Part shown: piece after piece, positions 1-11,084 of the stretch | How positions within the stretch are numbered: position 1 is the stretch's first letter | Layout: each line of letters opens with the position of its first letter | Assembly (NCBI GenBank): GCA_963576475.1 | Contig: OY754973.1 | Span: 8,950,052-9,014,051 of the forward strand | DNA: 64,000 nucleotides | Source: Molanna angustata | Taxonomy: Eukaryota; Arthropoda; Insecta; Trichoptera; Molannidae | Reading direction: 5' to 3' | The notes under the pieces: generated by a model | The model's database searches: none | What the model was told of the DNA's origin: nothing | What the model saw: the letters and a program-made list of their open reading frames with translations, nothing else | Translations under genes and position numbers: made by a program

Positions 1-345
1 ACCAATGGGACCTTGAAGAGGCCCAAGGACAGCAGCGAGGAGCTCCGATCTATAAGAGGACACCATTGGGTGGCAACAATCCCACAGGATATGTTCTGAA
101 GTTTGGTCTGGGCACTGACAGAACTGACATGATGCAGAGGAGGCAATATTAAATCGATGAAGATAACTCTTTATATTTCAGTGTCCTGTGAGAAATTGAG
201 AAGTCCAAAAGTCGGGGACAACCCAAGAAGATTTAATTCGATTCCTCACGTCAGGAAAAAATAAAAACGGTATTCTTCCCACTGAGAAAGCCGTCCAACG
301 GGTCTGCCAGATATTCAGCAAATTTTCGAAAACACTTCTTTCAAG
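1..345 (-). pseudogene. R1-clade LINE ORF2 C-terminal fragment
   Basis: On the minus strand the translation reads through a block with WQTRW, SVGRIPFLFFPDVR, WVVPDFWTSQFLTGH and, after a frame break near 175, the remains of a Cys/His knuckle. It aligns with the same block of the R1-type element at 29926-30400 (WQRRW, SVGRLTFLFLPDVR, WIVPDYWTTQFLTGH). This is the conserved region downstream of the reverse transcriptase in R1-clade ORF2. The copy is clearly diverged, has frame breaks, and is cut by the window edge, so its 3' end is not seen. Confidence 0.85.
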
Positions 346-1229
346 AACACTGCGTGACTGTAATATTATGATATAATTTTGATAGACAGATGAAATCATG
401 GAGAAGAAATAGCCAAATGTCTATGAAAAATAATCAGCTCTATGTTAATGCACTCGAATCGTTGTATGTTATTATGAAGTTAATCGAACTAGAGTGTGGA
501 TTGCACAGAGGATACGTTATTTCATAGTACGCCATGCATATAAACTTTTGACGAAACTTATATCATGCACCAGACTCACTCATTATTTACATTATATGCC
601 TGTTAAGATATTGATTTAATGCACTTAATATGATACAACATAGAGTATTAGAGAGTAAACTTTTCGTAGATCATCCGTTTTGAATGATTTGTCTGGTTCT
701 GAGGCAATTTGGGATAGTTTTAACAGTGTTAGAAGAGGTGTGGTAGATGGTCTGATTGGCTGCATTGTATAGGTGAGATTGATATCGAGTTAGACAACTT
801 GTGTTAAACTAACTTTTCTCATCTAGGAGGGATGATTTCTGATTTGATACGGATCCCTTTTGATATTTCAAGGTTTCCTCACTACTTTATATACCAGACG
901 CGTATCATTTCATTTTATATTGTAAACTAGATCACTGTAGGACCATCCATAATAATAATCTAGTAGAAAACCTTTTACTATTCAAGTCAATCACGTATTT
1001 GGTATTTTTTTATGACTAAATACAAAATCATTGCTAGTAAAATTGTTGTCGTTGATAAATTATTAGTAATTAACTTATTTATTTAAGGGCCAAACACAGT
1101 TTTATAAAATAAATAGATTTGATACACTGTGAAATGAAAAAAATACAGACCAATTATTTTTGTCCACAATTAATGTACATTAAATAATCATAGAAGTACC
1201 TACATTGCAACAAAAAACTAATATAAATA
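346..1229. other. AT-rich stretch, nothing assigned
   Basis: No open frame, RNA gene or repeat recognised. It probably includes eroded flanks of the neighbouring LINE fragments. Confidence 0.5.
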
Positions 1230-1395
1230 ATATACTCAAAGGAGCAAGAACATCCTGATGTTCGTGAAAAATTTACATGTTCTCAGAGCAAAAAACCAGG
1301 CTCTCTGTTGCCTTAGTAACAATGCTATCGATATAAGCCTCAAAAGTAAGTTTTGGGTCTAATAGAACTCCAAGATCAATAACAGAAAAAAAACT
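1230..1395 (-). pseudogene. LINE reverse-transcriptase thumb fragment
   Basis: The minus-strand translation contains IDLGVLLDPKLTFEAYIDSI followed by VTKATESL. This matches the motif found just after the YADD palm in Jockey/CR1/I-type reverse transcriptases (DLGVxxDxxLxFxxHI). Stops surround it, and no other domain survives. Assignment to a clade is not possible from this length. Confidence 0.7.
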
Positions 1396-1633
1396 ATTAA
1401 TTATTGTGCGATGACTTTATCGTCTACTTTTAATTCGTCACATAGTTCTTTTGGAAAAGCTCAGTTAAGAAGAAAAAGACCATATAATACATATTATGTT
1501 TCGACAGTTTAAATAAACTTAGTATTTTATAAAATCATTCTTTCGTTTTTGATTTTTAAATAAGGTTATTAAAGGTATATAATATACCTACATATACAAT
1601 AATAAAAAAATCTTAAAACTGATATATTATAAC

Positions 1634-1765
1634 CTAGTTCGAATCCTGCCACGACCGATTTCGTTCTCCTTTAGCACAAGCATTTATGCTTAGTTTAGGG
1701 AATGTATGAGGATGTATATGTACTTGTTACAAAAGCATATTCGTTCTTAAAAAAAATTTAATTTC
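1634..1765 (+). mobile_element. SINE family 1, 5'-truncated copy
   Basis: Starts inside box B (GTTCGAATCCTGCC) and keeps the tRNA-unrelated tail seen in the full copy at 3516 (ATTTCGTTC, CACAAGCATTTATGCTTA, TTTAGGGAATGTATGAGG, TGTATATGTACTTGTTAC) and the terminal A-run. The tRNA-like head with box A is missing. Confidence 0.85.
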
Positions 1766-2590
1766 TTACCTATTTACCTCCATACTAACTTGTCATCTTT
1801 GACAGCATTATTTGCAATATATGAAAACTTACATACATATTTACATATAACAATTGTAATTACTTTTAATCGTTTTTATTTGATTAATATAACTAAGAAA
1901 TACATTTATATATTTAAAAAAATAAAAATTCAATTATATTAAAGGAATTTCGGTTCTCAATCAAAATATTTTTCTCAGAGTGTATAAATACATTACGTTT
2001 TATTTTTTAAAGAATCATCTCTTCGTTCGTACACTTCGAGGCTGTGTGTATTTATTTACTTTGCATACATTTTTTTTATCTATTTTCCTGGGGATTTTAA
2101 AATCCGTGCCATTCTCACTATTTGAAGGTTCCCCAGGGGTGTCGTGTTGGCGCCTCAACTGCCCCCGCGTGGGGTTGAGGAAAAACGCAGGCGAGGACTT
2201 GGAACCCGTGTAAATGTGCCCACGAGTCCAATATGTACCACTATTCTACCATTGCATTGGGAGAGGGTAACCAATAATACTTTTTACTTCGAATTGGAAA
2301 TTACAAATACTATCCATATATACTTTCTATCGTTTCATTACGAATTATTTATTCTTACATAAGTATGTATGATTTTTTTTTAAATATGTACATAATGTCT
2401 TCTTCCTCCATCAATCCTTTAATTTTATTTATTTATTTTATATTTATAATAACAATAAAGTACGTCTATTCCCAGTAGGAGTTTTATACATATCGTATGA
2501 TATATTTATATAAGAATATATTATTAATTTCCTCGAAAAACAACTTGGTGATTTTCAATTTGTTTATTGTAATAATGGACGCATTTCTTT
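1766..2590. other. AT-rich DNA flanking a GC-rich island
   Basis: Apart from the structured island at 2110-2230 nothing is recognised. The short frames here (for example 1980-2213) have no family signature. Confidence 0.4.
2110..2230. other. GC-rich structured island
   Basis: An abrupt GC-rich block in AT-rich DNA. CCTCAAC (2153-2159) pairs perfectly with GTTGAGG (2174-2180), with a second C/G stem inside the loop. A promoter, a 5' leader of a retroelement or a degraded insertion are all possible; the sequence does not decide. Confidence 0.4.
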
Positions 2591-2599
2591 CAAGGTATG

Positions 2600-2720
2600 G
2601 CGATATGGCATTGCTCTGACGATGTGCCTTGCACGAAACGCTTTTATAATTAAAACAAACAAATATAATAATTTTCTTGTTCTTAAGTAAAAATATGGAG
2701 TAGGTACAATAAAAAAATAG
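2600..2720 (+). mobile_element. Penelope-like terminal fragment with degenerate hammerhead
   Basis: CTGACGATGTGCCTTGCACG followed by AAACGC at about 2618-2644 matches the hammerhead core in the PLE arms at 47030 and 47821. The GUC cleavage triplet and the AATAAT strand of stem I are gone (GCTTTTAT instead), so this copy should be inactive. No PLE coding sequence is attached. Confidence 0.6.
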
Positions 2721-2759
2721 TTGGTCGACAATTAATAATAATTTATTTAGTAAGCACAT

Positions 2760-3515
2760 ACCACTGTATATCTATATAGGTACATAAGTATATAATTACT
2801 TAATCGTTTCTTTTGTCATTAATTCAATCTCCTGAAAACGGATATTTTTTTTAAATTTTACTGCTTGCTATTTTTGTAGTTGTTCTGAATTTCCTGAATT
2901 TCAGTAAGCAATGGGTGGCTTCTCGTAAAATTATCCAGTAATTGTGTTTGTTCGTGGTGGTTGGTAGGTACCTAACAATATTGGTTTAGCTGAATGCCTC
3001 CATTGGTGAATTCAATTCTTCGCAACACTTCGTAATTTCGATAATACATTAATTCTATTTTATTTTCCTTTAAAAATACCATTTTTAGAAAGGTACTGAT
3101 CAAGTTTCAATTACGTGTGTAGTGTATACTCAGCAACGAACCTTTTTTTGTTTATTTTGATATCAATATCAATACGAAGAATTTAAAAAGAAAAATCACT
3201 CACTAATATTCCATTCATTTTCATTTTTATATGAGTTATTTCTTTTGTGTTATGGTTTTGATGATATTTTTATTTATTTTTATTTTTTCTTGATTTCAAA
3301 TGTAAATTCTTTTTGTATTGTTTTTGGTTTTGAAATGTTTGTTTTTTTTATATTTTTAAATGAATTGTTTATTTTAGATAAATGATTTGTTATAAAGATT
3401 CTGTGTTAAGTATTTTTATTGTGTAAACACAAACTTCTAACTTAAATTAGGAAAAGAAACATTAATAAGATTTTTTATAACATGGTATATTGAATGTAAC
3501 TCGAATGTAATTCAG
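2760..3515. other. AT-rich stretch, nothing assigned
   Basis: T-rich low-complexity DNA (3240-3420) with no coding or RNA signal that I can support. Confidence 0.5.
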
Positions 3516-3705
3516 ATGGGTCGATGGCAGAGCGGTTCGCGCGCTGGGCTAGTAATCCAGTGGTCGCGAGTTCGAATCCTGCCTCGACCGATTTCGTTCA
3601 CCTATATCATAAGCATTTATTTACTTATTTTTGGGAACGTAGGTAGATGTATATGTACTTGTTTAACAAGAACATATTCATTTAAAAAAAATTAATTAAT
3701 AAAAA
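3516..3705 (+). mobile_element. SINE family 1, full-length reference copy
   Basis: tRNA-derived head (about 3518-3590): box A TGGCAGAGCGGTT, anticodon-like stem CTGGG/TCCAG around a seven-base loop CTAGTAA (AGT in the anticodon place, as in tRNA-Thr), box B GAGTTCGAATCC, and acceptor strands GGTCGA/TCGACC. A tRNA-unrelated body and an A-rich tail follow. The tail and the other copies (11378, 25364, 34447, 35978, 38524, 39588) show it is a SINE rather than a tRNA gene. It would be transcribed by Pol III from the internal boxes. Confidence 0.9.
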
Positions 3706-3983
3706 AAATATTTATTATCAAAATGTGTACCTATGTTACAAAACTGCAGTCGAATTTATGTACATAAAATATATTTCATGCCTAAATAAAAAAAAACATT
3801 AAATTAGTCAAATTTTTTGAAAAATCTGCGACAAAAGGGGTATCGTTAGACGGTGAAGGAGCTGAAGACGATTCTGCTATTGAGTTTGTGTCATCCATCC
3901 ATCACTGTTGGAAAATGACGAGCAAAAGTCTAGCAAGTCTTGCGATCTCGGACTTGGTCTTGCAAGACCACGACCTGGACCAA

Positions 3984-4162
3984 GGGGGGCAAGTCTGGTT
4001 AAACGGTGAAATCAAAACCATCCGTGTTTACCCATGTCATGGATAAACATCTTATGGAGTTCTATAATATCTTTAGATATCATACAACTCTATAGGATAA
4101 TTATCCATGATATGGGTAAATATGGATGGTTTGGATTTCGCCGTTGGACCAGACTTGCCCCC
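3984..4162. mobile_element. Palindromic Harbinger-like MITE, copy 1
   Basis: Starts GGGGGGCAAGTCTGGT and ends ACCAGACTTGCCCCC. The two halves are near-perfect inverted repeats of roughly 80-90 bp around a short centre, so a single strand would fold into one long hairpin. No ORF. The flank is CAA on the left and CAG on the right, compatible with a mutated 3-bp CAG target duplication. Related copies lie at 12678, 34343, 43152 and 44704. Confidence 0.88.
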
Positions 4163-5867
4163 CAGAGGTGCAATACCAAGACTAGACATGCAAAGCTTTA
4201 ATGATATGTAGGAACAATGTAAAATTTTAATAAGTAAAAAATTTTTTCGTAGTATCGAAGTTTAACTATAAATTTATGTTCTATTTTTTATGTTTAATCA
4301 TATTACATCAAATCTAAACTTTCTAGCCAGTGATAGATCCTGGCTATAGTACCTAAATCTGTCGTTATCTCTACATAATACTGATATTTGAAGAGTTTTG
4401 ATATTTTCTGTAACAAGCAATGACATTTTATATTATATACACGTTACATGAGAACAAAACTCACTTTAAAAGTGTTATATTTTAACAAATTCTTAGAATA
4501 TCACCAAGAAAGTGCATGTATAACAGAATACATTAAATGAGAAAGAGATAATACAATTATAGACACAAACTGCAGACAATTTTTTTTAAAACAGTGCAAT
4601 CACATTAAAATTATCTCTCAAACCAAATAATGACTGTTAAAGAAACAAACTGATATTATTAGTTATAGCCGTATGAACAAGCAAATACAACAACAGAATC
4701 CCTCTATATACCAACAAGTGAATATGACTTGATTACTATCTCGTTTTCTCAAAATATTAATAACTAGTTATCGAATAAATATGTATATATTTATTTATAC
4801 GGCTCTACGCCTTTTACACGAATTAAATATACATATAGTGGATACAAAGTTTGATTTAAAGTGTATAAAAGTAATACAAAATAGAGATAAAAAAAATATA
4901 ACAAAAATACAATATCGACACACATCAGTAACAAACGGATACACAATAGATTATTGAGAATATTATGCAGTTTTAAATGATATATCGGGTCGTTAATTCA
5001 CAGTTCTAGTTTGATTTTATGTTTTCATTACACAATATGGCATTCTGACTACGACAATACGTCCGAACACTACAACATCTTGCGTGAAACTAAAGTGCGG
5101 TGAAAATTAATTGATGTATGTGCCTTACTTTTTTGTTTACCGTATTTTAAGATCTGGTATTTTTATATGTACATATATCGTTGCTAACAAGTCAGAAAAG
5201 TATCTGTGAGATATTATACAGAAAGTATATTTCGTTTCCTTTATTTTGTGCGTTTCATTCAGGTCAGCCGTTGGCTGGAGGGGTGAAAAAGTGTGCAAAT
5301 ACAAATATACCTATATCGTTATTTACCCCACCTTTCCATGACTTCGGGGCATTAGCAATAACAATAATGTGGAATATTTAACTATCAGCAGTTGCCTTTA
5401 GTTCGACAGTCACCTGTCCAGCACGTGTCCCTTGGGGCGAGGAAGGGCTTTGTGGATTATATCCTGGAATAGGTCCACACTTTGATGTTATGGTAAACAA
5501 GAACTGTTGGTAAGGCGCCTATGAAGTTTGATAAGAACGTATTTCGACGTCGCGTCGTGTACTTATTGAGAAAAGCAGAATCTACCTTCTGCATCCGTCG
5601 ATTACATTTTTTTTCAGTGAATGAATATAACCATATAGGTAAAAATATAACCCAGGTATTAATATAAAATATAACCCAGGACTGAAGATCCTGGCGCATA
5701 TGTACAAGTAGGCCCGACCGGGATATAGGGGCAAGAAAATGAAGAAAGTAGAAGAAGAATATAACTATATAGGTACAATCCCTGCAGTGATAATAAAAAA
5801 CACAGTAATTACAAATAAAAAGTCGAAAATGACCTAAGTATGGAGGAATTTTTACTGTTGGCATTCA
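4163..5867. other. AT-rich stretch with a possible LINE tail
   Basis: Around 4785-4815 the minus strand reads GGCGTAGAGCCGTATAAATA, which resembles the LINE 3' tail inserted at 20549 (GGCCAAGAGGCCGTGTATG then AATA repeats), so a minus-strand LINE end is possible. A 135-codon minus-strand frame (5457-5864) has no recognisable domain. Nothing else is supported. Confidence 0.35.
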
Positions 5868-6052
5868 CGGTTCAGTTGATATGATATCTGACTGCTAAAC
5901 CCCTGTTCGAAGTGTTCGATTCCCAATAGAAACACAGTTTTTTATTGTGTTTTCAGTCTGGATCTGTCAGACTATAAATATGGTAAGTCTCCATAATGTT
6001 ATGTAACTTGTTATTGGGTGCGTGTTAAATAAATATTTGACATAGTATCAAT
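5868..6052 (+). mobile_element. SINE family 2, copy with 3' body
   Basis: tRNA-like head with GATATCTGACTGC and box B GTTCGATTCCC, then AAACACAGTTTTTTATTGTG, TTTTCAGTCTGGATC and a body ending ACTTGTTATTGGGTGCGTGT, TAAATAAATATTTGACATAG. Head and body recur in reverse orientation at 60815-61020, which defines the unit. Confidence 0.8.
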
Positions 6053-6124
6053 CGAATATAATTTTTAATTGCATATACGCAAACATTGGATTTTTTTTCC
6101 TGTCGGGAGTCAAATGATATTGTA

Positions 6125-6300
6125 ATTGAAAAAAAATTTTAACAACTCAATAGAGACGATGTTAGAATATTATAGAAATACCAGAAAAAAAAAACTCAAG
6201 GCACCTATAGGGCTTACGACCTGTCATAAGCCCTGTAGGTGCCTAAATAAAGTGATCACGTAAACCAGCCGATGACAGGTCGAATAAATAAATTTGAATA
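6125..6300 (+). repeat. Interspersed repeat A, short copy with hairpin
   Basis: Shares AATAGAGACGAT, CTCAAGGCACCT, GGGCTTACGACCTGTC and AGTGATCACGTAAACCAGCC with the copies at 28322 (+) and 37915 (-). Here an inverted duplication AGGCACCTATAGGGCTTACG / CATAAGCCCTGTAGGTGCCT makes a 20-bp-armed hairpin at about 6199-6245. Class unknown. Confidence 0.7.
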
Positions 6301-6679
6301 AATAATATTTTGTGTATTTGTATCATTCATTTTACATTTTTTTACTCTTGTTTACCTACTCTTCTTTTATCATTTGTAAATTATGAAAATTACAGCTGCA
6401 TAAAGATACTCAACTGTGTAAAATAACAGTCCCAGAACAGGACTTTGCCTAGTGGGGCGTTATTAGTTCATTTGTATATGTTATATTTGTTTTGTGTAAT
6501 AATAATAAATAAATAAAAATAAATAAATCTTTTATTTGGTCGAGAAGCAATACAAAATAAAGTAAGAAAAAAACAATATTTCCAATGTAGGTACAAAAAC
6601 GCGTGTACTTACTGTTTTTCTTATAATTTCCGTATTTCAATTTTTATAAAATCAGTGATTCGCTGTCTGTAAGTAAAAA
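6301..6679. other. AT-rich stretch with a likely LINE tail
   Basis: 6420-6525 ends in repeated AATAAATAAATA after CAGGACTTTGCCTAGTGGGG, the usual form of the LINE 3' ends in this window. No coding part is attached. Confidence 0.4.
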
Positions 6680-6790
6680 CACATAGTCTGAGAGATAACA
6701 ACGTTTTCTAATCATCATTTTATAATGGGTGTTTTTTATTTTTTCTTTCTTATTGAATAAAGGTATGAAAAAGGTAAGTCTGGTCCTGGG
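6680..6790 (+). repeat. Interspersed repeat D, short piece
   Basis: AGAGATAACAACGTT and TTGAATAAAGGTATGAAAAA GGTAAGTCTGG match AGAGATAGCAACGTTA and ATTGAGTAAAGGTATGAAAG at 63365-63455. Class unknown. Confidence 0.6.
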
Positions 6791-6949
6791 AATGGTGGCT
6801 TTTAGCAGTGCGCATTGCGCATCCTCTTTGTAGGGAAAATTACAATGAAAATTATTTTTATCTTTAATTTAGTGCGTGTCAATAATTATTATAGATTGAA
6901 TTATTTATAAGAATGAAAAATTAAATACCTTCTGTTCTCTTATTTATGC

Positions 6950-7115
6950 AAAAATAAAATAAGTTGAGCTTTCCATTCACTCATCCTCTCCATCACACTA
7001 CTTTTGAAAAAACGAATAAACTCCATTACACTCGTTGGTTGGAAGAAATTGCCTAATAGCAATACGCCCACCAGTTTACATTATATTTTTTTATATTGTG
7101 TTCAATAATATGATA
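6950..7115 (+). mobile_element. LINE 3'-end fragment
   Basis: Contains GTTGGTTGGAAGAAATTGCC, TAATAGCAATACGCCCACCA, the conserved 3' hairpin motif shared with the LINE ends at 23195, 24060 and 34843. Only the last part of the untranslated region remains. Confidence 0.7.
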
Positions 7116-7276
7116 AACATACATACATGCCATCAATTTATGTCCCTCTCAGTTGAGGAAGCGAGAAACTGACGCCACATTTTCTTGACACACATCGATC
7201 AATATATGATTTACTTACATAATACGTAAATTCAATAAAAATAACTTACATTACAAGATTCTTTAAATTTGTTTAA

Positions 7277-7436
7277 ATTAATGTAATTTTATTTTAAATT
7301 AATGTAATTTTATTTTAAATTAATGTAATTTTATTTTTAATTAATGTAATTTTATTTTAAATTAATGTAATTTTATTTTAAATTAATGTAATTTTATTTT
7401 AAATTAATGTAATTTTATTTTAAATTAATGTAATTA
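7277..7436. repeat. Minisatellite, 21-bp unit, about 7.6 copies
   Basis: Unit ATTAATGTAATTTTATTTTAA, starting at 7277, 7298 and every 21 bases to 7424, almost without variation (one extra T-for-A change). Purely AT; no coding potential. Confidence 0.95.
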
Positions 7437-7599
7437 CCGTTACAACAATATTATGGTATATTTTTTGTCCTTTACTGTAGATTAAATTCTGGTTCATTGT
7501 ATATTTGAATGAATTCAAACAAATATGTAAAAAAATGCAATTACCGAGGATCCACACATGGTTCATTATAGTCTGACCATATGTGCAATCAGCTACCAT

Positions 7600-7830
7600 A
7601 TCCCATTAGAGAGAGAGAGAGAGAAGAGGTTTGCCCACAGCCCTGGGCAATCCCGTTCAAATAAATCCCTCGATAAGTCCTCGGGCCCCGTGCAATGCTG
7701 CTTCCATTGTGGAACCGGAATAGTTGTGTGTGCACCGTACACCGCTAAACAACTGCCCATAAAAAGTGCCAACCCTATGTAAAGTGACGAGGGGGCAACC
7801 CTGATTGGAGACGGCCAGGGGTGGGGATTA
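7600..7830. other. GC-rich structured island
   Basis: Follows a GAGA microsatellite at 7609-7625. TTGCCCA (7631-7637) pairs perfectly with TGGGCAA (7644-7650). A 74-codon plus-strand frame (7558-7782) crosses it but has no known domain. The base composition is unlike its surroundings, suggesting an inserted leader or remnant. Confidence 0.4.
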
Positions 7831-8720
7831 AACCGATGAAAAATATTTTAAAATTTCAGTTTTCAAAATATGTATGCAAGTGATACTTTTGTCTTCAATA
7901 CGAGTATCAAATAGCGATAAAGAATTGGCCTATTCATTTTTAACTTGGTTTAAATATATTCGTATCATAATAAAGGTTTTTTAATAAATAATTTATTTAT
8001 TATAACTTTTTTTTATACGGCGCTGGCTGATTTACTAATGATATTAATAACAATTAAGCACTACAAATAATAACACTCAATTATTATTATTACCATTATA
8101 CACTTCCTCAAAAAAATTAGCAGATCAATGCGTAAATTGTAAATTATTTAATAGAACAAAATAAAATGCAACAAACGCATCATCAAGCTTTCAATTGGGA
8201 ATAGTTACCCATCCAGATACTTATCAAAGCATATCAAAGGATTAGGCTCTGAGGAGGTCTCTATACTACCTATCAACCCTACTGATTCCGGAATGTTAAC
8301 GTTTAAAAATTTTTTAACGATTCTACATGTATTCATTATTACCGTTTTTTGCGATTTTATTTTTTAGTTTTTCGATAAATCAAAAATTTCTAAATTACGG
8401 ATTAACGATTAAAAATAATTTCATTTTTTGGATTTTTTTTAGATTGGTATACCTACCTAGAATTTATGTAACTAAAAAAAAAGCTTTTGGTTTTTGAGCC
8501 AATTGAGTAAACAAATGTATTACAATAAGAACAAAAATACTGAAAAGCCAGAAAATTTTAAATATTTTTTATTTATTAAACGGTATTCTCTTTTAAGTCT
8601 TTTTTTCTCAGTGTGTTGTCTTGTGTTTGTTTTCAGAATTGTATTGAAAGGTCTTTTGTGAGGCACCGACTTGGAGTAGTGCTTCCACTCTTTTCAATTA
8701 TCATTGTGTACTTAATTATC
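7831..8720. other. AT-rich stretch, nothing assigned
   Basis: AT-rich with runs of TAA and TTA. No repeat shared with the rest of the window was noticed. Confidence 0.5.
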
Positions 8721-8961
8721 ATTCGGGCGTCCCATAAGAACCGGGTAATCTAAAATTCCGTATTCGGGTGTCCCATAAGAACCGGGTAATCTAAAATTCC
8801 GTATTCCGGTGTCCCATAATAACCGGGTAATCTAAAACTCCGTATTCTGGTGTCCCATAAGAACCGGGTAATCTAAAATTCCGTATTCGGGTGTCCCAAA
8901 AGAACCGGGTAATCTGAAATTCCGTATTCGGGTGTCCCATAAGAACCGGGTAATCTAAAAT
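8721..8961. repeat. Minisatellite, 41-bp unit, about 5.9 copies
   Basis: Units begin at 8721, 8762, 8803, 8844, 8885 and 8926. Each reads ATTCGGGTGTCCCATAAGAA then CCGGGTAATCTAAAATTCCG T, with scattered single-base differences between units. Because 41 is not divisible by three, the minus-strand frame across it (8791-8985) repeats the same sequence in three frames and is not a gene. Confidence 0.95.
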
Positions 8962-8987
8962 AAAACAGACAAAATAACATCTCATAG

Positions 8988-9140
8988 TTCAGCAATGAGG
9001 TTCACCACCCAATGTGTGAGTGGGGATACAGCATGAGGTGATGGCTTGCTTTTAAAAGATGATGTACACTCACACAACTTTCGCTGGTAACCCCATATTG
9101 TGAGATATACCGTAACGATGTGAGTAGGAGTACATAAGGA
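8988..9140 (+). repeat. Interspersed repeat E, copy 1
   Basis: CAATGAGGTTCACCACCCA, CACACAACTTTCGCTGGTAA, ATTGTGAGATATACCGTAAC and GATGTGAGTAGGAG correspond in order to CAATGAGGTTTACCATCCA, CACACCTGTCGCAGGAAACC, ATTGTGGGATATGTCGTGAT and GGTATGAGTGTAAGAA at 53465-53630. Class unknown. Confidence 0.65.
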
Positions 9141-9519
9141 TAGTTTTAAGTGACGAGCAAGAATAATTTCGAAGACTTAAAAAAATATATAAAACAAATA
9201 TCCACGGTTTCACGAAACATCCCTGTTCAACCTCCCCCCAAGTTTAGAGTGACATTAGTGCAGTGTGTTTGGGGTGGTGAGGTGTACTCAGGTGTCGGCC
9301 CGGGGGCAGATTAAGTCACCCTGCCCTTGGATCCAGCAAGCAGCATCCGACCGTGGACCTACCTACCTATATAAATCTACATTGTTACCTATTGAAGAGG
9401 AACCGTGGGGAAATATCGACGTCAGAACAATGATGAATATTGTATGCCACGCTAAATTTACTGCAAACATAGCAGTTTCACAAATGTCATTTTTAACGTT
9501 CACAATCGTATATCTTTTA
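9141..9519. other. Unassigned stretch
   Basis: A 107-codon plus-strand frame (9265-9588) begins here but runs into repeat B and has no family signature, so it is not called as a gene. Confidence 0.4.
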
Positions 9520-9770
9520 AGGCCCTTGTATACTCTGAGTATACGGAGGTACACAAAAATGCACACTAAATTACCTTCTATTGTATAAAACACGAAAAAT
9601 ATTATATATCACTTAATATGTGATATACAACATTTTTTAGCGAAGAAAAGGTAAAATTTAGAGGTCTTTTTCAATAGCACGATAATTAATTAAAATATTA
9701 TAATAATAAAAAACTCAGCCGGTAGTTTTTCATATTCTCTTTCGATTGAAGTAGCTAAAAAATTAAAAAG
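9520..9770 (-). repeat. Interspersed repeat B, copy 1
   Basis: Reverse complement of the copies at 18895 and 42895. It shares AAGGCCCTTGTATAC, the CTCAGCCGGTAG block and CATATTCTCTTTCGATTGAAG. Class unknown; no ORF or terminal inverted repeat seen. Confidence 0.75.
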
Positions 9771-9889
9771 GGTTTTGCTAAAACTAATTTTACAAAAAAA
9801 GTATTAAACATATTCAAATTTCAAAAAAGTCATGCAATAGAATAAAGATGTACCTAAAAATTGTTCCTTATTTGAAAGACGAATCTTTT

Positions 9890-10503
9890 GAGCGTACTGG
9901 GGAAATTATTTTCAAAATATACTGTATAGCCTACTATAGTTCCGGCTCAACTTTACTCAACTTTAATGTTCCGGCTAAAACTACTAGACAGTGTGTTATG
10001 TTTCGTGAGAGCCATTCTCTAAATAATTATGTCTACCACTCCCCAATACCAAGGCTACATAGACTTGGTAACATTGTGGGAAGTCACTCCGATGTTTTTG
10101 CCGACGATTTTTCTTCCTTCAAAGCAAAAATTCTAAATTTTCTTTCTTTAAACTCTTGTGTTTGAATAAAAATAAGCTTTCAAGCCTTTATTGTATTTAA
10201 ATAAATAAAATTAATTAATTAACATTTTAACTCATGTAATGTTAATCTAGTAATCGTTGTCTGGGTTTTTTTTTGTATTTTTTTTTTGTATTTTGTTTTT
10301 AAATTGTGTATAGTATATTATTATGGATATTATTTATTATTATGTTTGTTATAAATTTGCATTGTTGATATTATTGATATTATTATGTTAGTTTAAATTT
10401 ACTTTTATTTTATAATTCAAAGTTTTAATCATTATATACTTGTTGTTTTTTTTTGTTGGCTCTCAAGCCGTAAATTTGAAATAAGTAAAAAAATAAATAA
10501 ATA
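9890..10503 (+). pseudogene. LINE 3' end with reverse-transcriptase C-terminus
   Basis: The plus-strand frame up to 10165 carries NSPIPRL-like YHSPIPRLHRLGN, DVFADDF and FKAKILNFL, the C-terminal tail pattern (SPxxRLxxLxN...D.F..s...FK..l) of arthropod non-LTR reverse transcriptases. A T-rich 3' untranslated region follows, containing GGCTCTCAAGCCGTAAATTT and ending in AAATAAATAAAT at 10503. 5'-truncated, as is normal for LINE copies. Confidence 0.7.
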
Positions 10504-11084
10504 TAGCCTTTTGAGTATGAAATTTGTATGACGTCTCTGTGTACATATATGAAGTAACTTATTCGTTCCTTACCTACATAATATTTAGTTCATAATAGTA
10601 CAAGCATTAATGCTTATTTTAGGATATGTATATGTAGGTACTTATTCCCAACAACATAGGTATAAAACTGTTTTTTTTTGAGTTTTTAATTTATTGTGTT
10701 ATTAACATATTCAAAAGAAAAAAATGTCAGGCTAAGTATTCTCTATCATTCTCTACGGTGTAAAGAAAATCTCTGTATTAGGAGAGTCAGAAATAATAAT
10801 TATCATGGTGTTGGGGGAAAATGTTGCGCATATCATGGACTAATTATGAGAGTGGCGTAATGCATCACGAGACCGTTAGTCATGGAGACGGGCTCTGCAG
10901 AAGACTAAAACCCGACCTGGGTTGTAGAACCACAGATAGGTAGATAGAGTTATAAGAACTAATGTGTCCATCAATAAAACTTCAGGTAAAAGATAGTCTG
11001 TCTGTTTGGTAAGAACATAAATATTATGTAGGTACATCGAGTATTTTTTTATTGAATAAACAGAAATCCGATAAAATATTTCGA
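10504..11084. other. Unassigned stretch
   Basis: 10595-10660 resembles the tail of SINE family 1 (TACAAGCATTAATGCTTATT, TTAGG, TATGTATATGTAGGTACTTA) and may be a fragment. The rest shows nothing I can name. Confidence 0.4.

Noticed and set aside
3518..3590. Functional tRNA-Thr gene
   Set aside because: The T stem is imperfect, the body and A-rich tail continue past the acceptor strand, and at least seven relatives share the tail, so it is a SINE head.
5457..5864. 135-codon minus-strand gene
   Set aside because: AT-rich frame without any recognisable domain; a weak resemblance of one segment (LAPISRSG) to the antisense of the R1-type 3' region was too short to use.
7277..8961. Possible CRISPR array
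   Set aside because: The repeats are contiguous with no spacers, and everything else indicates a eukaryotic genome.
8791..8985. 64-codon minus-strand protein with a repeated PNTEF/YPVxMGH pattern
   Set aside because: It is generated by the 41-bp minisatellite read in successive frames.
9265..9588. 107-codon plus-strand gene
   Set aside because: Its second half lies in repeat B and is not preserved in the other copies; no domain is visible.
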